Notes under the pieces: generated by a model | Told to the model about the DNA's origin: nothing | What the model saw: the letters and a program-made list of their open reading frames with translations, nothing else | Database searches by the model: none | NCBI GenBank assembly: GCA_946894095.1 | Contig: OX335664.1 | Span: 10,062,001-10,126,000, forward strand | Direction of reading: 5' to 3' | Length of the DNA: 64,000 nucleotides | From: Incurvaria masculella | Lineage: Eukaryota; Arthropoda; Insecta; Lepidoptera; Incurvariidae | Program-made: the position numbers and the translations under genes | Shown here: positions 45,885 to 57,810 of the stretch, one piece after another | How the letters are laid out: the number at the start of each line of letters is the position of its first letter | Position numbering within the stretch: the stretch's first letter is position 1

Positions 45885-46990
45885 GCCTTGCAGTACATTC
45901 GTAAAGCAGTTTTCTTAAAATTCCTTTTTACAGCTCTCTTTCTTTAGTTAATGTGTCCTTGCTTCACGGTCGATTCTACACGAATACCACATTCTTTGAA
46001 AAAAGCGTCGTACTTGCTTAGCACGAAAAAGTATTTGATATCAATTTCAACTTAATACTTTCCCTCGTTCATGAGACAAATGGTCTCGATGAACAGTATT
46101 TATGTCAATGGATCCTACGTGGGTCCTTTTGAGAAAATGAAATGGAAAATGAAAAAATTGGAATGGCCAAAAAAAATATAAGAGTACCTCGTCCTTAAAA
46201 AAAACGAATCACTTCGCCACAGCAAATATTCCATTTTCTGAGTATCTAAAGTGTTAAATACATAAGCAGCAGTCTGCGGTTTGGTTCTTACATTGTGTCA
46301 CTGAGAAAATAAGGAAGGAAAAACATTCAAGCATTGAGTGTTATTTTGTATCTAACAACAGACATTAGTTACTTGTTAGGTGGAGCACACACTACTTGAG
46401 GTCCAGATTTTGCGTTTAAAAAGTGTGATCTTAGTTAATAGTGCCAAATCGCACTCATTGGGACAAGTAAGATTTTCCAAGATGTTTTATTTAACCATTA
46501 TTCCTATTTCACTAATATATTCTACGAAATCCTGCAATCTAACCTGTTGAAAGCTATTTTTATAACTTGACATAAATCGCTTTTATCCCATCCTCTGTAG
46601 AGTCATTTTCATAAATAATGTGAACTTCTCGAATAGGAAGGGATATAAGATACTTACAGTCGTATTCATAGTGAACCTGTCAAAACGATTAGCACCGGAC
46701 TAACCATACAGACCGGTTTAGTCCGGCGTATTAAAGTAAGTCCGCCAAATTTGAATATGGCTGGTACCTACAAGTTAACTTTAAACTAAGCTTTCATTAA
46801 AGCACTTTCGTACTAAGCAAGTACGTCGCTTATTCAAAGGAATATGACATGTATGTATGTATAATCGTCTGTGAAGCAAGGAGACATTAATTAAATCAAA
46901 AGAACTACTTTACGAAGATTATTTTTACAGGTATCTTTCTTTAATTAATGTGTCATTGCTTCACAGTCAATTATACATACATACATGTCA
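45885..46990. other. Intron with SINE-like pieces, otherwise unassigned
   Basis: Pieces of the tRNA-Leu-like repeat lie at 45885-46035 and 46795-46990. Between them I see only AT-rich sequence with no supported feature. Confidence 0.5.
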
Positions 46991-47052
46991 CATTTCTTGC
47001 CAATTTTCCAATATGATTAACTATTTTTATTAGCGATCTCAATTGCTTTCAG

Positions 47053-47220
47053 AACATCTTCAAAGAAAAAGGCGTATCACACACGCAGCACAATTACATA
47101 GGAACTGTAACACCGGACTGCAAAAATTGCTTGGAAGAAACGAAAGAGTTGAAACCAACAGATATTAGAGTAGACACAATGTCTACCCAAAAGCGAAAAC
47201 GTGTCTTCCTAAAAGTATAG
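47053..47220 (+). CDS. Possible exon upstream of 7TM gene, CxxC Ig-like strand
   Basis: It follows a good acceptor (CAATTGCTTTCAG) and stays open for 55 codons to TAG. It includes PDCKNCLEETKEL and KPTDIRV. The CxxC and the later PTD resemble the first-half Ig exons of the minus-strand gene, suggesting a paralogous domain on the plus strand. A GTATAG donor precedes the stop, but I cannot join it in frame to the receptor ORF. It may be a terminal or decayed exon. Confidence 0.4.
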   Translation, partial: NIFKEKGVSHTQHNYIGTVTPDCKNCLEETKELKPTDIRVDTMSTQKRKRVFLKV

Positions 47221-47250
47221 CATGTTTTGGTAAAATCTGCTGGATAAATC

Positions 47251-48093
47251 ATGAAAGTTAACGCTATCTGCAGAAATTTTGGTGAAATAGTAGCACTTGT
47301 AGGAGCCGGCCTATCCACAGTTGGGTTCGTCTTCATATTAGCAACGGCACTGATCTTCAAGTGTTGGAGGAGGCGGCCCATCAACAAAGTATGGCTTTAC
47401 ATATGTGCAACCAACATGTCGTTCGTGTCTCTCATCTCATTCTACTCTCTCCATCGATGCGAGCACATCGCCACGCCGTGGTTGGAAACTGCCGGTGGTA
47501 GCAAATTGTTTTGGCTCGTCGCCGACTATTTCATGCTATCAACGAGCACCTGGCTAGCGGCCGGCGCGTGGACGACTTACCAAAAGCTAACAGCATCTTT
47601 ATCCGACGAGAAAAAGAAACCGGTGTTAATGAAGACGGCAATAACCGCTTGGTTGACACCACTCCCGGTCTGTATCGTAAGGGCTATCTTTTGGTGTCCC
47701 GAACCCCCGGTGTATTTCATAGATATGATACCGTTGATATATAAGGTATTTCTTTTCACGTGTCTGTTGTTGAGCTTGGGATTGTATGCGAAGGTATTGT
47801 ACTCGGTGTGTAGAGTGAAACAACAGAGTGGCAGTCAACAGGAGCTGCAGCAGGCGATTCTACTCGGGATTATGTTCATATTACTGTCAGGCTTGCAATA
47901 TGCCGTAGTCATCATTGTGAACTCATTTTACGACAAGAGTCCCGATATCAAGATCTATCTTTACAGCATTGTCGTTTTAATAAGCTATTACAGTGAATTC
48001 GTTTACTCCGTGATGTTTACATTCGGTGTTAAGAGAACTAGAAAGCTTTGGATCGATTTCTTAAACAAGAAAATACGGGAGTTCAAAAATTGA
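47251..48093 (+). CDS. Seven-transmembrane receptor, class B/adhesion-like
   Basis: The 280-residue intronless ORF starts at ATG with an in-frame stop just upstream. Seven hydrophobic segments are visible at about residues 11-35, 48-68, 88-115, 127-150, 160-186, 198-222 and 233-256. The first (VALVGAGLSTVGFVFI followed by RRRPINKVWLYI) and the W-rich third resemble secretin/adhesion-family receptors. A Cys pair in the first and second outer loops (HRCEH, WCPEP) fits the usual disulfide. There is no signal peptide, GAIN or GPS region in this ORF; upstream exons may exist. The product probably lies in the plasma membrane; its ligand is unknown. It lies within an intron of the minus-strand gene, on the opposite strand. 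Confidence 0.75.
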   Translation: MKVNAICRNFGEIVALVGAGLSTVGFVFILATALIFKCWRRRPINKVWLYICATNMSFVSLISFYSLHRCEHIATPWLETAGGSKLFWLVADYFMLSTSTWLAAGAWTTYQKLTASLSDEKKKPVLMKTAITAWLTPLPVCIVRAIFWCPEPPVYFIDMIPLIYKVFLFTCLLLSLGLYAKVLYSVCRVKQQSGSQQELQQAILLGIMFILLSGLQYAVVIIVNSFYDKSPDIKIYLYSIVVLISYYSEFVYSVMFTFGVKRTRKLWIDFLNKKIREFKN

Positions 48094-48267
48094 TTTGTAA
48101 AACGCCTTTCGAATTCTTCTACCTGGAAATAATTTTAAGGGAAGCCAGCCATTTCAGAATATCTGAAAGACGATATGTACAAGCTTTATAGTCAAGGCAG
48201 ACTGACACAACATATTTCAGTTAACGTGTTAGCAAAGTAAGGCAATCACTTGTAAATTTTCCTACGA

Positions 48268-48273
48268 AATAAA
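48268..48273 (+). promoter_or_regulatory. Candidate poly(A) signal of receptor gene
   Basis: AATAAA is 175 bp after the receptor stop codon, a normal distance for a short 3' UTR. Confidence 0.5.
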
Positions 48274-48299
48274 CATGTTTGTTCTGTGCCACCGAATAA

Positions 48300-49145
48300 T
48301 AAGATTGAAAATGTATAAACATATTATTTTTTTCATTTAGATCAGTTAAATATTTTACACTGCTGTATTGTATTAAATCACATAATACGAGCTTTATAGT
48401 TTATTTTTGTTGTATTATTGTTCTGAATTCAAATGAAAGTAAAATGAACTAATATTTTCATAAATAGTTTTAGTGACAATTACTATTATATTAAGGTTTT
48501 TAAATGAACCTTTTTTGGCTGTAATGTTTGAGTTTTAAATATATTTAAAAGCATTGTTGTTTGTCCGCATTGCTCTAGCGACGATTAACTTTTCATTTAC
48601 TTAGATTTCGTAGAAGTTCATCAACGCAATGCGCAAATTAGTTTAATATTGTGAAGTCAACATGTTTTGCCAGAGTGATAAAGTTTTTTGGTATACCTAT
48701 TAATACCTAGTACCCCAAGCGGTTTGGTATTAATCTGAGAACCTAGCAAGTAGGAAACACTTACAATTTAAATGTGTTCTAAACCACGAAAACGCACATT
48801 TTAATATTGGATGATAAAGAAAGACGCATTGCAATCCACGATATTTAACATTAATAATAAAAAAAAAAAATGCAAGGAATGGGTAATTTTATAACATTAA
48901 GAAAGAAAGGCGGGCCGAATAGAAACCCTTGAGAGACTCCCTTAGATATTTTATAAGGAAACCGAGAAGCAATTCCATTTTTGTTTTAACTTTTGGTATT
49001 AAAACTACACTAACTAACGTCACACACTGATATGATCCGCGGATTCGAAATACCCGAAAATAAACCTTACTAGTTTATAGCATATTTCAGTCCACAAATA
49101 CATACCTAAATCCGAATGCTGCTACCTGAGTGTTAGCACCTGAGC
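48300..49145. other. AT-rich intron or intergenic, RT remnant
   Basis: Mostly featureless. Near 48905-48945 the minus strand reads GVSQGFLFGP, a decayed LINE RT motif. Confidence 0.4.
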
Positions 49146-49149
49146 TGAT

Positions 49150-49482
49150 AGTCCCAGGTGTCACCTAAATTGGCGTTTACGGAACTTCGAAGTTCCGTAA
49201 AAACGTCAACCTGCATACACGTTTTTACTAGATATTCTGTGGTTATACTTCTTCAAGCTGTCAAAGTCAAACTCAGACTTCCGATTTGTATGAAAACGCG
49301 GAGTCGGCGTAAACGGCAACGTCGACTTATTTAAGGCAACGTTGAGTAACCTGCAAAATCAAACTCGGACTCAAAAATGTTAGTTCGCTTAACGCCCACG
49401 CGCGCTTCAATTTCTCAATACAGTTGAAAACGCTAGTCGATCGGTTTGACGTAAACGCCAATATAGGTGACAGCTGGGACTA
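49150..49482. mobile_element. TIR element of the 780-1110 family
   Basis: Inverted copy with both TIRs present (CCCAGGTGTCACC at left and GGTGACAGCTGGG at right). Confidence 0.7.
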
Positions 49483-50481
49483 CGGGCTCTGATTGCATTC
49501 AGTTCCATAAGGGCGTAAATGAAAGCACATTTTATTATTTTTAAATATAACTAAACGTGATTTCGAAATTTCACAAAGATGGATGATAAATTGATTGTTT
49601 AATTATATTTTAAACATATGTATTTATATCTGAGGTTCCATTATTTGAATGAAAACTACGTGAATTATTTTTTATGAATGTTTATGCATATTTTCTCCGT
49701 TTGGGCACAGAAAAAATCAGGGGCTACGGTCCGAATTCAACTCAAACGCTGACAGCGTGGATACTGTAGGACCGAATTGCGCTGACAGTGCTCAGAAATG
49801 CAAGATTGTGAGGTATGACGTCACGGTGACGTCATCGTTCAAGTGCTTACGGTGCTTGGGGCAAAACCGTGAGCGCTATCAGCGGCAGCCATAGCGCGCT
49901 AAATTGGACCGCGTCATCGCTTTCGTTCACCCTTTAATTACAGTAACGACGTAACCATGTGTAAAACTGCAAAAATGGGCGCTCTCTCCATTGTCGGTCT
50001 ACGATTTCACCTGTTTGCCAAATTCTATGTCTATCAATATCTTAAAATGACTTTCATCATCACTCTAATTGTCACATAATATTAGTAAACAGTTATCCGA
50101 CTGCTAATTGTTCATTGTTGAACATTATATACTATATTTGCTTATACGGGTGCTGTTTGTGGGGACTGGCCTGCTCCAATTGGCAACATGTTAGATGACG
50201 GACATGACTTTGCAAAATCAACCGATATTTGTCATGACCTGTTGCATACGGCGTGAATGGTAGATTTTTGTGAATGAATATTAATTTAATGTATTGACAT
50301 AAACGGGTACCAAGAACCCGTATTTCTGTAAGCAGTGGCAAACAAATTTGTAAACTTAGACTAAGTGGACGTTGAAAAAAAATCAGCGAACTCTCTTGCC
50401 TTTTTTTTTCGCCGTGAATGCTGAACTGGCTCAGTGTGCTGCCTATGGATGATGAATAAACAATAATAATAAAAATAAATA

Positions 50482-50757
50482 AAGCAGGACCAAATATTAA
50501 CCCTTGAACGATTCCCTGTTATCATGTGGAGCAAAGGCATTTTTGGCATGCATTCGACAATGCTTGGTTTTTTTAGTATATCAACAGAGGATAATAACCA
50601 AAACTAATAAACTACAATACTTGCCATCCTACAATAAACAAAGCAGGACCTAATATTAACCCTTGAACGATTCCCTGTTATAATGTGGAGCAAAGGCATT
50701 TTCAGAATGCATTCGGCAATGCTGGAACATTTTTTTAGTATATCAACACAGGATGCT
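50482..50757. repeat. Direct duplication ending at a splice donor
   Basis: About 115 bp beginning GCAGGACCAAATATTAACCC at 50482 recurs at 50641. Both copies include a decayed RT motif (GIVQGLILGP on the minus strand) and TTTTTTTAGTATATCAACA. The second copy runs to within a few bases of the donor of the exon at 50761. Confidence 0.7.
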
Positions 50758-50760
50758 TAC

Positions 50761-50915
50761 GCGATCGGGGTAGTATCTGAAGTGAACAATGACGTCATTG
50801 ATGTGTTCGGGCGTGCACTTCCAGGAGGTGTAGTTGAGAGAGGTCCGCTCGCCCGGAGGACATACGTACGTGGTGTTTTTGTCCCTCGGCAAGTCCCCCA
50901 AGGACATCCGGTACC
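50761..50915 (-). CDS. Microexon gene, cysteine-rich region, second part
   Basis: The acceptor is GTATATTTCAG and the donor is GATCGC|GTAAGC. It starts in phase 1 and ends in phase 0. It reads YRMSLGDLPRDKNTTYVCPP, then RTSLNYTSWKCTPEHI and FRYYPDR. N-T-T and N-Y-T sequons plus two Cys point to a secreted or lumenal segment. Confidence 0.87.
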
Positions 50916-51469
50916 CTGAAATATACGAAAATGTTCACATGATGGTCTTATAGTGCAACCTTAAAGTTTACTTTTGTTTTAGTATTATAAGCAGAACTCT
51001 CGACGACACTTTCTTGCCCACAGAGTAGCAGAATCTTAGAACAGTCTTCCCAGAGAAGTTGTATATGCTGTCTCCGTAAATTCCTTCAAAAATAAACATA
51101 AATATAAAACATAAAAAACAACGTATATATAATAAATAAATAAATAAGTGTTGTAATATAGACGCATCAGCTTAAAGCTGCTAGCCTATAAATAATAATA
51201 TAATATATCGCAGAACTCCTCACTCACGTACGAGGTGAGCAGCGCGACGCCTCACAATTTCAAATATTATAAATGTATTGACAGGTATTTGCTGAAAACC
51301 AGCACCTTGCAGTGAGACTGGCCGCTTAGGAATAATGCTGAGCTAGCACCTTTTGCTATCCAATTACCTCATTAGGATGCATCAAATGTATACTAGTTTA
51401 TTTTTAAACATTTCTAAATTGTACCTAATTGTTGTTTTGGTTTGAATTTGACTTTGAATTTATATAATC

Positions 51470-53364
51470 TGTTGAGGACCGCCAGGCTGCGAAGGTCCCG
51501 AAGCCCGGTCTCTCCTCGTTCCAACAGGAATCTCTACCCAAGTGGTCTCCCTTTATATCGGGATGAAGACCACCCCCCTGTACCCTAGTACAGGGACACA
51601 CATCTACCCATAATTCTCGAGGGTCGCATACTGCACGGAGAACAATGACGAATATCCCGTCGAGAACTACAGGCAGATAAAATAGAAAAGTCTTGAGTGT
51701 GTGGGTACCTGCGTGCTCCGCTTGAAGTCTCAGCCACTATATATCGTTGATTCGGCGTCTCACTGACTTTAACGTTTGGAAATAACTCAAAGGAAACACT
51801 GACTCTACTATAAAAAATACTTTATTTTTCTATTAATTTAAACTATAAGGAACTATTAGGACAGAGATACAGTGTTACAGCAAAATTTCGCAGCGAAGTG
51901 CCGTCCTCAGGGCGATCGCCCTTATTTATACAATCGGTAACTCCTAGCACACGGACAGTGGCGATCTTATTTTGTGTTAGTGATGGATGCACACATCTGC
52001 ATTTAGGAGCAGATCTTTTTATATGAAATTTACAATTTTGTTAATAACTTTTACACCAATAGGTCGATTACAAAAAATGTTACTTTACATAAAATATACA
52101 GTAATAATATAACTGAGGACAAAATGTGTCGTTTGTGACTCATTTAAATAAAAAGATATCTTCACTGAAGGCGTTTACAACAAAACATTAAATATCTTTT
52201 TCCCTGTTGAATCTAAAATTATAAATTATATCTCAAATTATACGCTAAGATTTGGATCATCCATCAATATATTATTTACTCGAAATTATTATCAAATAAG
52301 GGGCTTGAGGCCTCCTTTAGGTATTAAGATACATAGGTGCTGAGATAAATGTACTAAGAATTAGACATATATGTAAACATATAATTAAATATCCTGGGGT
52401 TATTAATAACATAAAATACATTAATAATTATAAAGTTTTGGCACAAAAAACTGATATCTAAAATCTGACGAACCTATTTTGCACTCTAATTCAAAATTCT
52501 TAATTAAAATGAATCTTAACACTATACTATCTTAAAGCTCATACAAAAATCTATAAAATAACATATTTTTATGAAACATTACGAGCATACTTTTTCCATA
52601 AATCAACTTATTTGAATGATAACTAAAAACCTGTATAAATCTCAAACCTGACACTATTTAACATTACTAAGTAGGGTAAAATGAAGGGTTTTCTTATCTA
52701 AATACAACATCCAAATATCATTGTTCTACATTTATTAATTGAGAAGTTATTTCAATATTTAAAATGCTTCATACAAAATAGTACCTAAAATGTGCTTAGA
52801 ATTCCTGGTATTTCGGGTCCTGCTACCTGTGGAAATTTCCATTATATATTGTAACTCTTCTAAATTTTATACCTCCTTGTTTCGCATTTAACGGACAAAT
52901 TATGTTAAAGCTATTGAACGCTAGATGGCATTAAAAGGTTATCGAAGTGTCTTTCTCGCACTCGAATAGTTACAATATTGCGTCTCTGTCACCAAAATGT
53001 TTGCATGTGTGCGAGGTGGAGGGGCACTCCCCCCGCTACCCTCTCTCCTCTCCTCTATCCACCTTGTCTATGTATGTGTACACTTTTGGTTAAACTACTT
53101 GCCGCTGCGGCGCTGGCGCATTATGTACTTTGAGTTGAATGGATAGATCTTTCGGAGGGGTTGGCCACGCCCATAAAAAATATGGCGCAGTTTTCAGGCG
53201 CGAAATTTAAATGAGTACATTTTTTAGAAGAGTTACTAAATTGACTTTAATTAGTCTATATAGAATAATGTTACACCCTATAGTCTATGTAAATAAATCT
53301 AGAAATCTATTATTAAAGGTTAAATATCTAATAATCTTATAGACTAATGGCTGCGTCGTCGACA
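51470..53364 (-). repeat. 3' LTR of BEL/Pao element
   Basis: Starts TGTTGAGGACC and ends GTCGTCGACA (plus strand). It differs from the other LTR at one seen position (T at 52677 versus C at 59018). Confidence 0.95.
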
Positions 53365-53366
53365 TA

Positions 53367-53376
53367 CCCCCTTCCC
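53367..53376 (-). other. Polypurine tract of BEL/Pao element
   Basis: The minus strand reads GGGAAGGGGG two bases before the 3' LTR, the expected plus-strand primer site. Confidence 0.75.
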
Positions 53377-53412
53377 GCGACGTCTTGTAGAGAGGTGTAG
53401 AGTCGCGAACCT

Positions 53413-56400
53413 TCAGTCTTCGTCGACGACTTTACTTCTTCCAGGATAATGTAGTTGTTTCGGGGAATGGGAGGGAATCGCTGGTGATGATGATACCCTC
53501 TGTGAGGTTTCAGCAATTATGTCTGTAGGGAGGACTATGAGATTTCTTGTAGATCGTTTCAGGATTCCAGTTGTCGTTTGGATATCCGCAACTCGTACGA
53601 TGCCATCTTTACCGGGGTAGGTATTTATAACTCGTCCTTTTCTCCAAATGTTCCGGGGCGCGGACTCCTCGACGATAACTACAATGTCGCCTTCTTTTAA
53701 TTCTGGATCACGACTTCTCTCACGACGTAATTGAAGTGTAGGTAGATATTCTCGAACCCACCGTTTCCAAAACATGTCAGCAAGTCTTTGAGATGTTCTC
53801 CATTGTTTCCGAAGAATTAAGTCGTTGTCATTGAAAGTGCCTTGGGTCGGGAGGCCAGATGATGACCCCAGAAGAAAGTGGTTAGGGGTTAGTGCTTCTG
53901 GGTCTCGAGGGTCTACGGATATGTGCGTGAGTGGTCTGGAGTTCACGGAAAATTCTGCTTCAGTTATCAGTGTTTGTAGAACTTCTTCTTTTGGTGCTTT
54001 TTCTTTCAGGGTTACTTTTAATGCAGTTTTTATAGATCGAACAAGTCTCTCCCAGGCTCCGCCCATGTGACCAGAGTAGGGCGGGATGAATTTCCAATCT
54101 GCACCTTTGTTTAAAGCGAATTCTTTGATTTTTTCTTGACTGATCTCTTCATATGCTTTCTTTAGTTCATTGTTAGCTCCATGAAAGTTAGTTCCGTTGT
54201 CTGATTAAATTACTGCTGGTGCCCCACGACGTGCCATAAATCTTCTCAGGGCCATGTTTGCAGAGTCGGTATTGAGCGACGCTGCGAGCTCTATGTGGAC
54301 GGCTCGCGTCGTTAGGCAGGTAATGAGAACTCCCCACCTTTTTTCATGGCGACGACCGATAGTTATTTCCATGGGGCCAAAATAATCTATTCCAGAATTT
54401 GTAAATGGTCGGTGGTGGTGTTCTAAGCGGACTGTAGGTAGGTCACCCATTGGTGGTGACTGTGCTTTTGCACGTTGAATGCGACAAGTTTGACATTTGC
54501 TTGTCACACTTCGTACTGTAGGCCTGAGGTTTAAGATCCAAAAACGTTGTCGTATCTCATTTATTACGGCTTCTCGGCTTGCATGATTGGCCTGTTCATG
54601 ATAATGTTGTATAATTAGCTTTGTATAGGCATCTTTTCCATCTAAAATGACCGGGGTTTTCATCTCATTTTCTATTTTTGGTGAAGCTTGAATGCGTCCA
54701 TGTAGTCTCATTAAACCTTGACTATCCAGTTGAGGCGTTAACTGAATTAGTCGGCTTTTACTATCGAGCTGTTTTCCGTCCCGAAGTTGAGTAATTTCGG
54801 CGGAAAAGCTTCTATATTGACTCCTATTTATTAATAAAGTCTCTGCTTTCTTTAAAAGTTCTTGTCTCATTTGTTTCGTCTTATCGTGACATTTTTCTAT
54901 AAATAGTAGGACATAAGCGGTAGTCCTAACAAATTTTCTCCACGAGGAAAATCTATTTTCCTGAGGCAAAACACAATTTTCATCGATATGTGCAGTAATC
55001 TGAAAATCTGGTTTCATTTTTGCTTCAATGTTGTTGAGCCGATTTTTTGCCATGTTATATGCATTAGGCATGGTGCTATTATTATTACTCCACAATAAAC
55101 CGGTTTCCCATCTTCCATTATTAAGTTGCTTTGTAGTAGCCTGTAAAACTTCGCGGGCTCTTTCATCGTTCGAGTTCTTTCTTTCTTTGTTTGATACTCC
55201 AAGGGCGTCAATATCAAAACTGCGTTTCACCAATTCCATCAATTGGATATTATTCACCTCGCAGGTAGAGTTCACAGGGGTCAAAGCAGGGACGAAGCCA
55301 TGGAGAACCCATCCTAGTTCCGTTTTTGAAGCCATGGGTTCATTGCGACGTCCAATTAATACTTCACGGCTTACAATCAATTCCACATTGTCTTGACCGA
55401 TTAATATTTCCGGGCGCGCATTGCTGTAGCTCAATTGATCCTTTATTGTACTAAGATGTTCATAATCACGAATTTGGACATTGAGAGTTTGCGTACCCAT
55501 TTTTAGCTCGTTGAGCGTTCTCGCTTTTATGTTAAATAATTTTTCGCAATTACTTCCTTTTATTTGTAAATTCACTCGTTTACTTGTTGAGTCAGCGACT
55601 ATTTGACCGACTCCTCTCAAAATTAAGTCATCTTTTATTCCTTGTAGCCCAAGCCGAATTGCGAGGTCGTTTTCTATAAGAGTGACCGTTGACCCTTCGT
55701 CCAAAAGGGCATAGGTATTAACGTCCCCGCAAGGACCAGTTAAAATTACTGGAACAATTTTTAACATTGCTCTTCCATTATCCGTGGGCCCGGCTTTAAC
55801 ACCTGAAACGCATTCCGCCGCGTCATTATTATTATTCGAAGCGGCCGCTGTTGGATTTTCGGATGCAAAAGTTGTTGTAGGACTCGGTGTGGGTGACAAT
55901 GGCTTGCGTTTATAGTTCATATTGTGTAGAAATCTATTGTGCCAGCTATTACACCCATTGATACCGCATACTTGACGTCGGCTGCACTCAGTAATTCTGT
56001 GTTTGCCTTTCAGGCAACGAAAACATACCTTTTCTTCTTTAGCCCAGGCCCAACGCTCTTCAACTGTCATATTTTTGAACTTGTCACATGTAAAAATACT
56101 GTGATTGCCGTTACATAAGTTGCATTTATATGATCCGCTTTGTGTAGTAGCCGTATTCACGTGATGTTTGTTTGTAGGTCGATTTATCTGTATCGACGCT
56201 CCTCGAGGCTGACTGCGATTGGATGACGTCATTGCTAACTTAGGGGCCGGTCCGAACATTCTTATGTTTTCCACTTCAATATTGAGAAATCTAGAGAGCA
56301 GCTTACTTTTTGATTCCATTCCATGATCATTCAGCCGGGCCCAGCTGACCCAGTGTGGATGTAAAGTGACCGGCATTTTGTCCAATATTTCTTGATACAC

Positions 56401-57753
56401 ATCAGCTCGTATTGTATGGTTATATTTAGTCAATCTTTCCAATGTTGTTACAGCATTAAAAACAATCATCGCGAATTTCGGGAGCTCGTCTCTATATTCC
56501 AGTGGTAGTTTAGGTAGAGCGATGATTTTATCAACTTGATCTTTAACAATGAGCGATGGATGGGCGAAGTTACGTTCGAGCGCTTCAACAATTTCGTCTG
56601 GGTTATCTGACACAGACAACAAGGTAGCTACAGATAGCTTGGCTTCCCCTTTTAAGCAAACACGTAAACGGGCGAGGTTTTCGTCGGGACTGAAACGTCG
56701 CATCTTTTTAGATTCTTCATATGCTTTCTTAAAGGGCAACCACTCGTTAATATTTCCTGAAAACACGGGTAATTCTTTGCAAACAGTTCTGTAGTCCAAT
56801 CTTTCTTGCTTAGTGACGTCAATTCGTGATGTTCCATGTATCAAATGTTCTATTAATTCCGCGATCTGTGGGCCGGTAGAGCGGTTGCGCGGGGATCGGG
56901 GCCGCGGAGCGCGGTGGGGCGAGCGGGGTAAGCGGCGCGGAGACATCGGCGGAGAAGGGTAGCGCGGCGTGCGGTCTATATGGTGCGGCGAGGGGGGCGC
57001 GCGGTCTGGAGAGCCAGGTACACGTGTGGTACGTTGCGGTGAAACAGTTCTATTAAATGGCGGCGGACCTTGCGACACACAATTTTTGTTCATTTCTATC
57101 TCTGCCGGTCTTGGATTATTATGGAGCCATTCATTAACGTTTTGATGACTCATGGTTGTTCGCTGTTGAGATTTAAATTGAATCCGATTAAATTCCTCCT
57201 CTTCCTCAGCATCGATGCGCGATAATTCTTCGAGCCTTTGTAGTTCTATAAGTTTTAATTGACGCTCTTCCATTACCTTTTTTAAAGCGTCCTCCTGCTG
57301 GAGCGCTCGAAGGTTTGCTTGGTCGCGCCGATGAGAAGATTTCTTTGAAATAGCCGTCATTTGCGTCATAGTCTCGTCATTTGTGTCTCCGGACGGCATT
57401 TCCTTTAAAGGGGCCTGTAGTGAAGGCGAATACTCGTATACTGTAGATGCCATCCCGCCACCGGCGGCAGTACTAGGTGTAGGCGTGGACATGCCCCCGG
57501 CCTGCACGTCAAACCCGGAATCGACAGGTGTATGTACATGCTGACTTACTGTTTCGGTAGTGTTGGCTTTATGAAGCGGCGTGTGCCCTTCCCTTGCGGC
57601 GGGGATGGCGGCGGCGGAGACGGCGGCGGCAGCGGCGGCGGCGGCGGCGGAGGCAGCAACGTTGGAAGCGCGCTCGGGCGCATCGGGCTTAGCGGCCGCG
57701 CCAAGCGCCTTTGTTTCTCGCTGCGTTTGTAGTCGAGTTTTAGGTTTATCCAT
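53413..57753 (-). pseudogene. BEL/Pao gag-pol, RT deleted, one in-frame stop
   Basis: The start is the ATG at 57753, reading MDKPKTRLQTQRETKAL; the frame also extends upstream into the LTR, which is unlikely to be used. Domains in order: Ala-rich N-terminus; coiled coil rich in Glu (about residues 140-190); Gag core; two zinc knuckles (about 540-580, CxxC-x-x-x-x-H forms); aspartic protease LLDEGSTVTLIE (about 682); a linker; integrase HHCC zinc domain (about 1048-1090) and catalytic core; Pao-type C-terminal domain. Between about residues 915 and 930 (near 54,990) the sequence jumps from the pre-RT linker to the post-RNase H segment FSSWRKFVRTTAYVL, so several hundred residues with RT and RNase H are absent without a frameshift. 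TAA at 54205-54207 interrupts the integrase two codons before its second catalytic Asp; the same frame continues to 53413. Confidence 0.9.
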
Positions 57754-57789
57754 CTTGAATGTGGGACGCTGCGATTTATAGGGCCATAC

Positions 57790-57807
57790 ATCCGGCTCGA
57801 AGGACCA
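57790..57807 (-). other. Primer-binding site, tRNA-Tyr-like
   Basis: The plus strand reads ATCCGGCTCGAAGGACCA three bases from the 5' LTR. This ends in CCA and matches the 3' end of insect tRNA-Tyr as I know it, so its complement on the element strand would bind that tRNA. Confidence 0.75.
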
Positions 57808-57810
57808 TAC

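Noticed and set aside
52000..53300. Possible genes within the LTR
   Set aside because: Only short frames; the sequence is repeated exactly in the other LTR.
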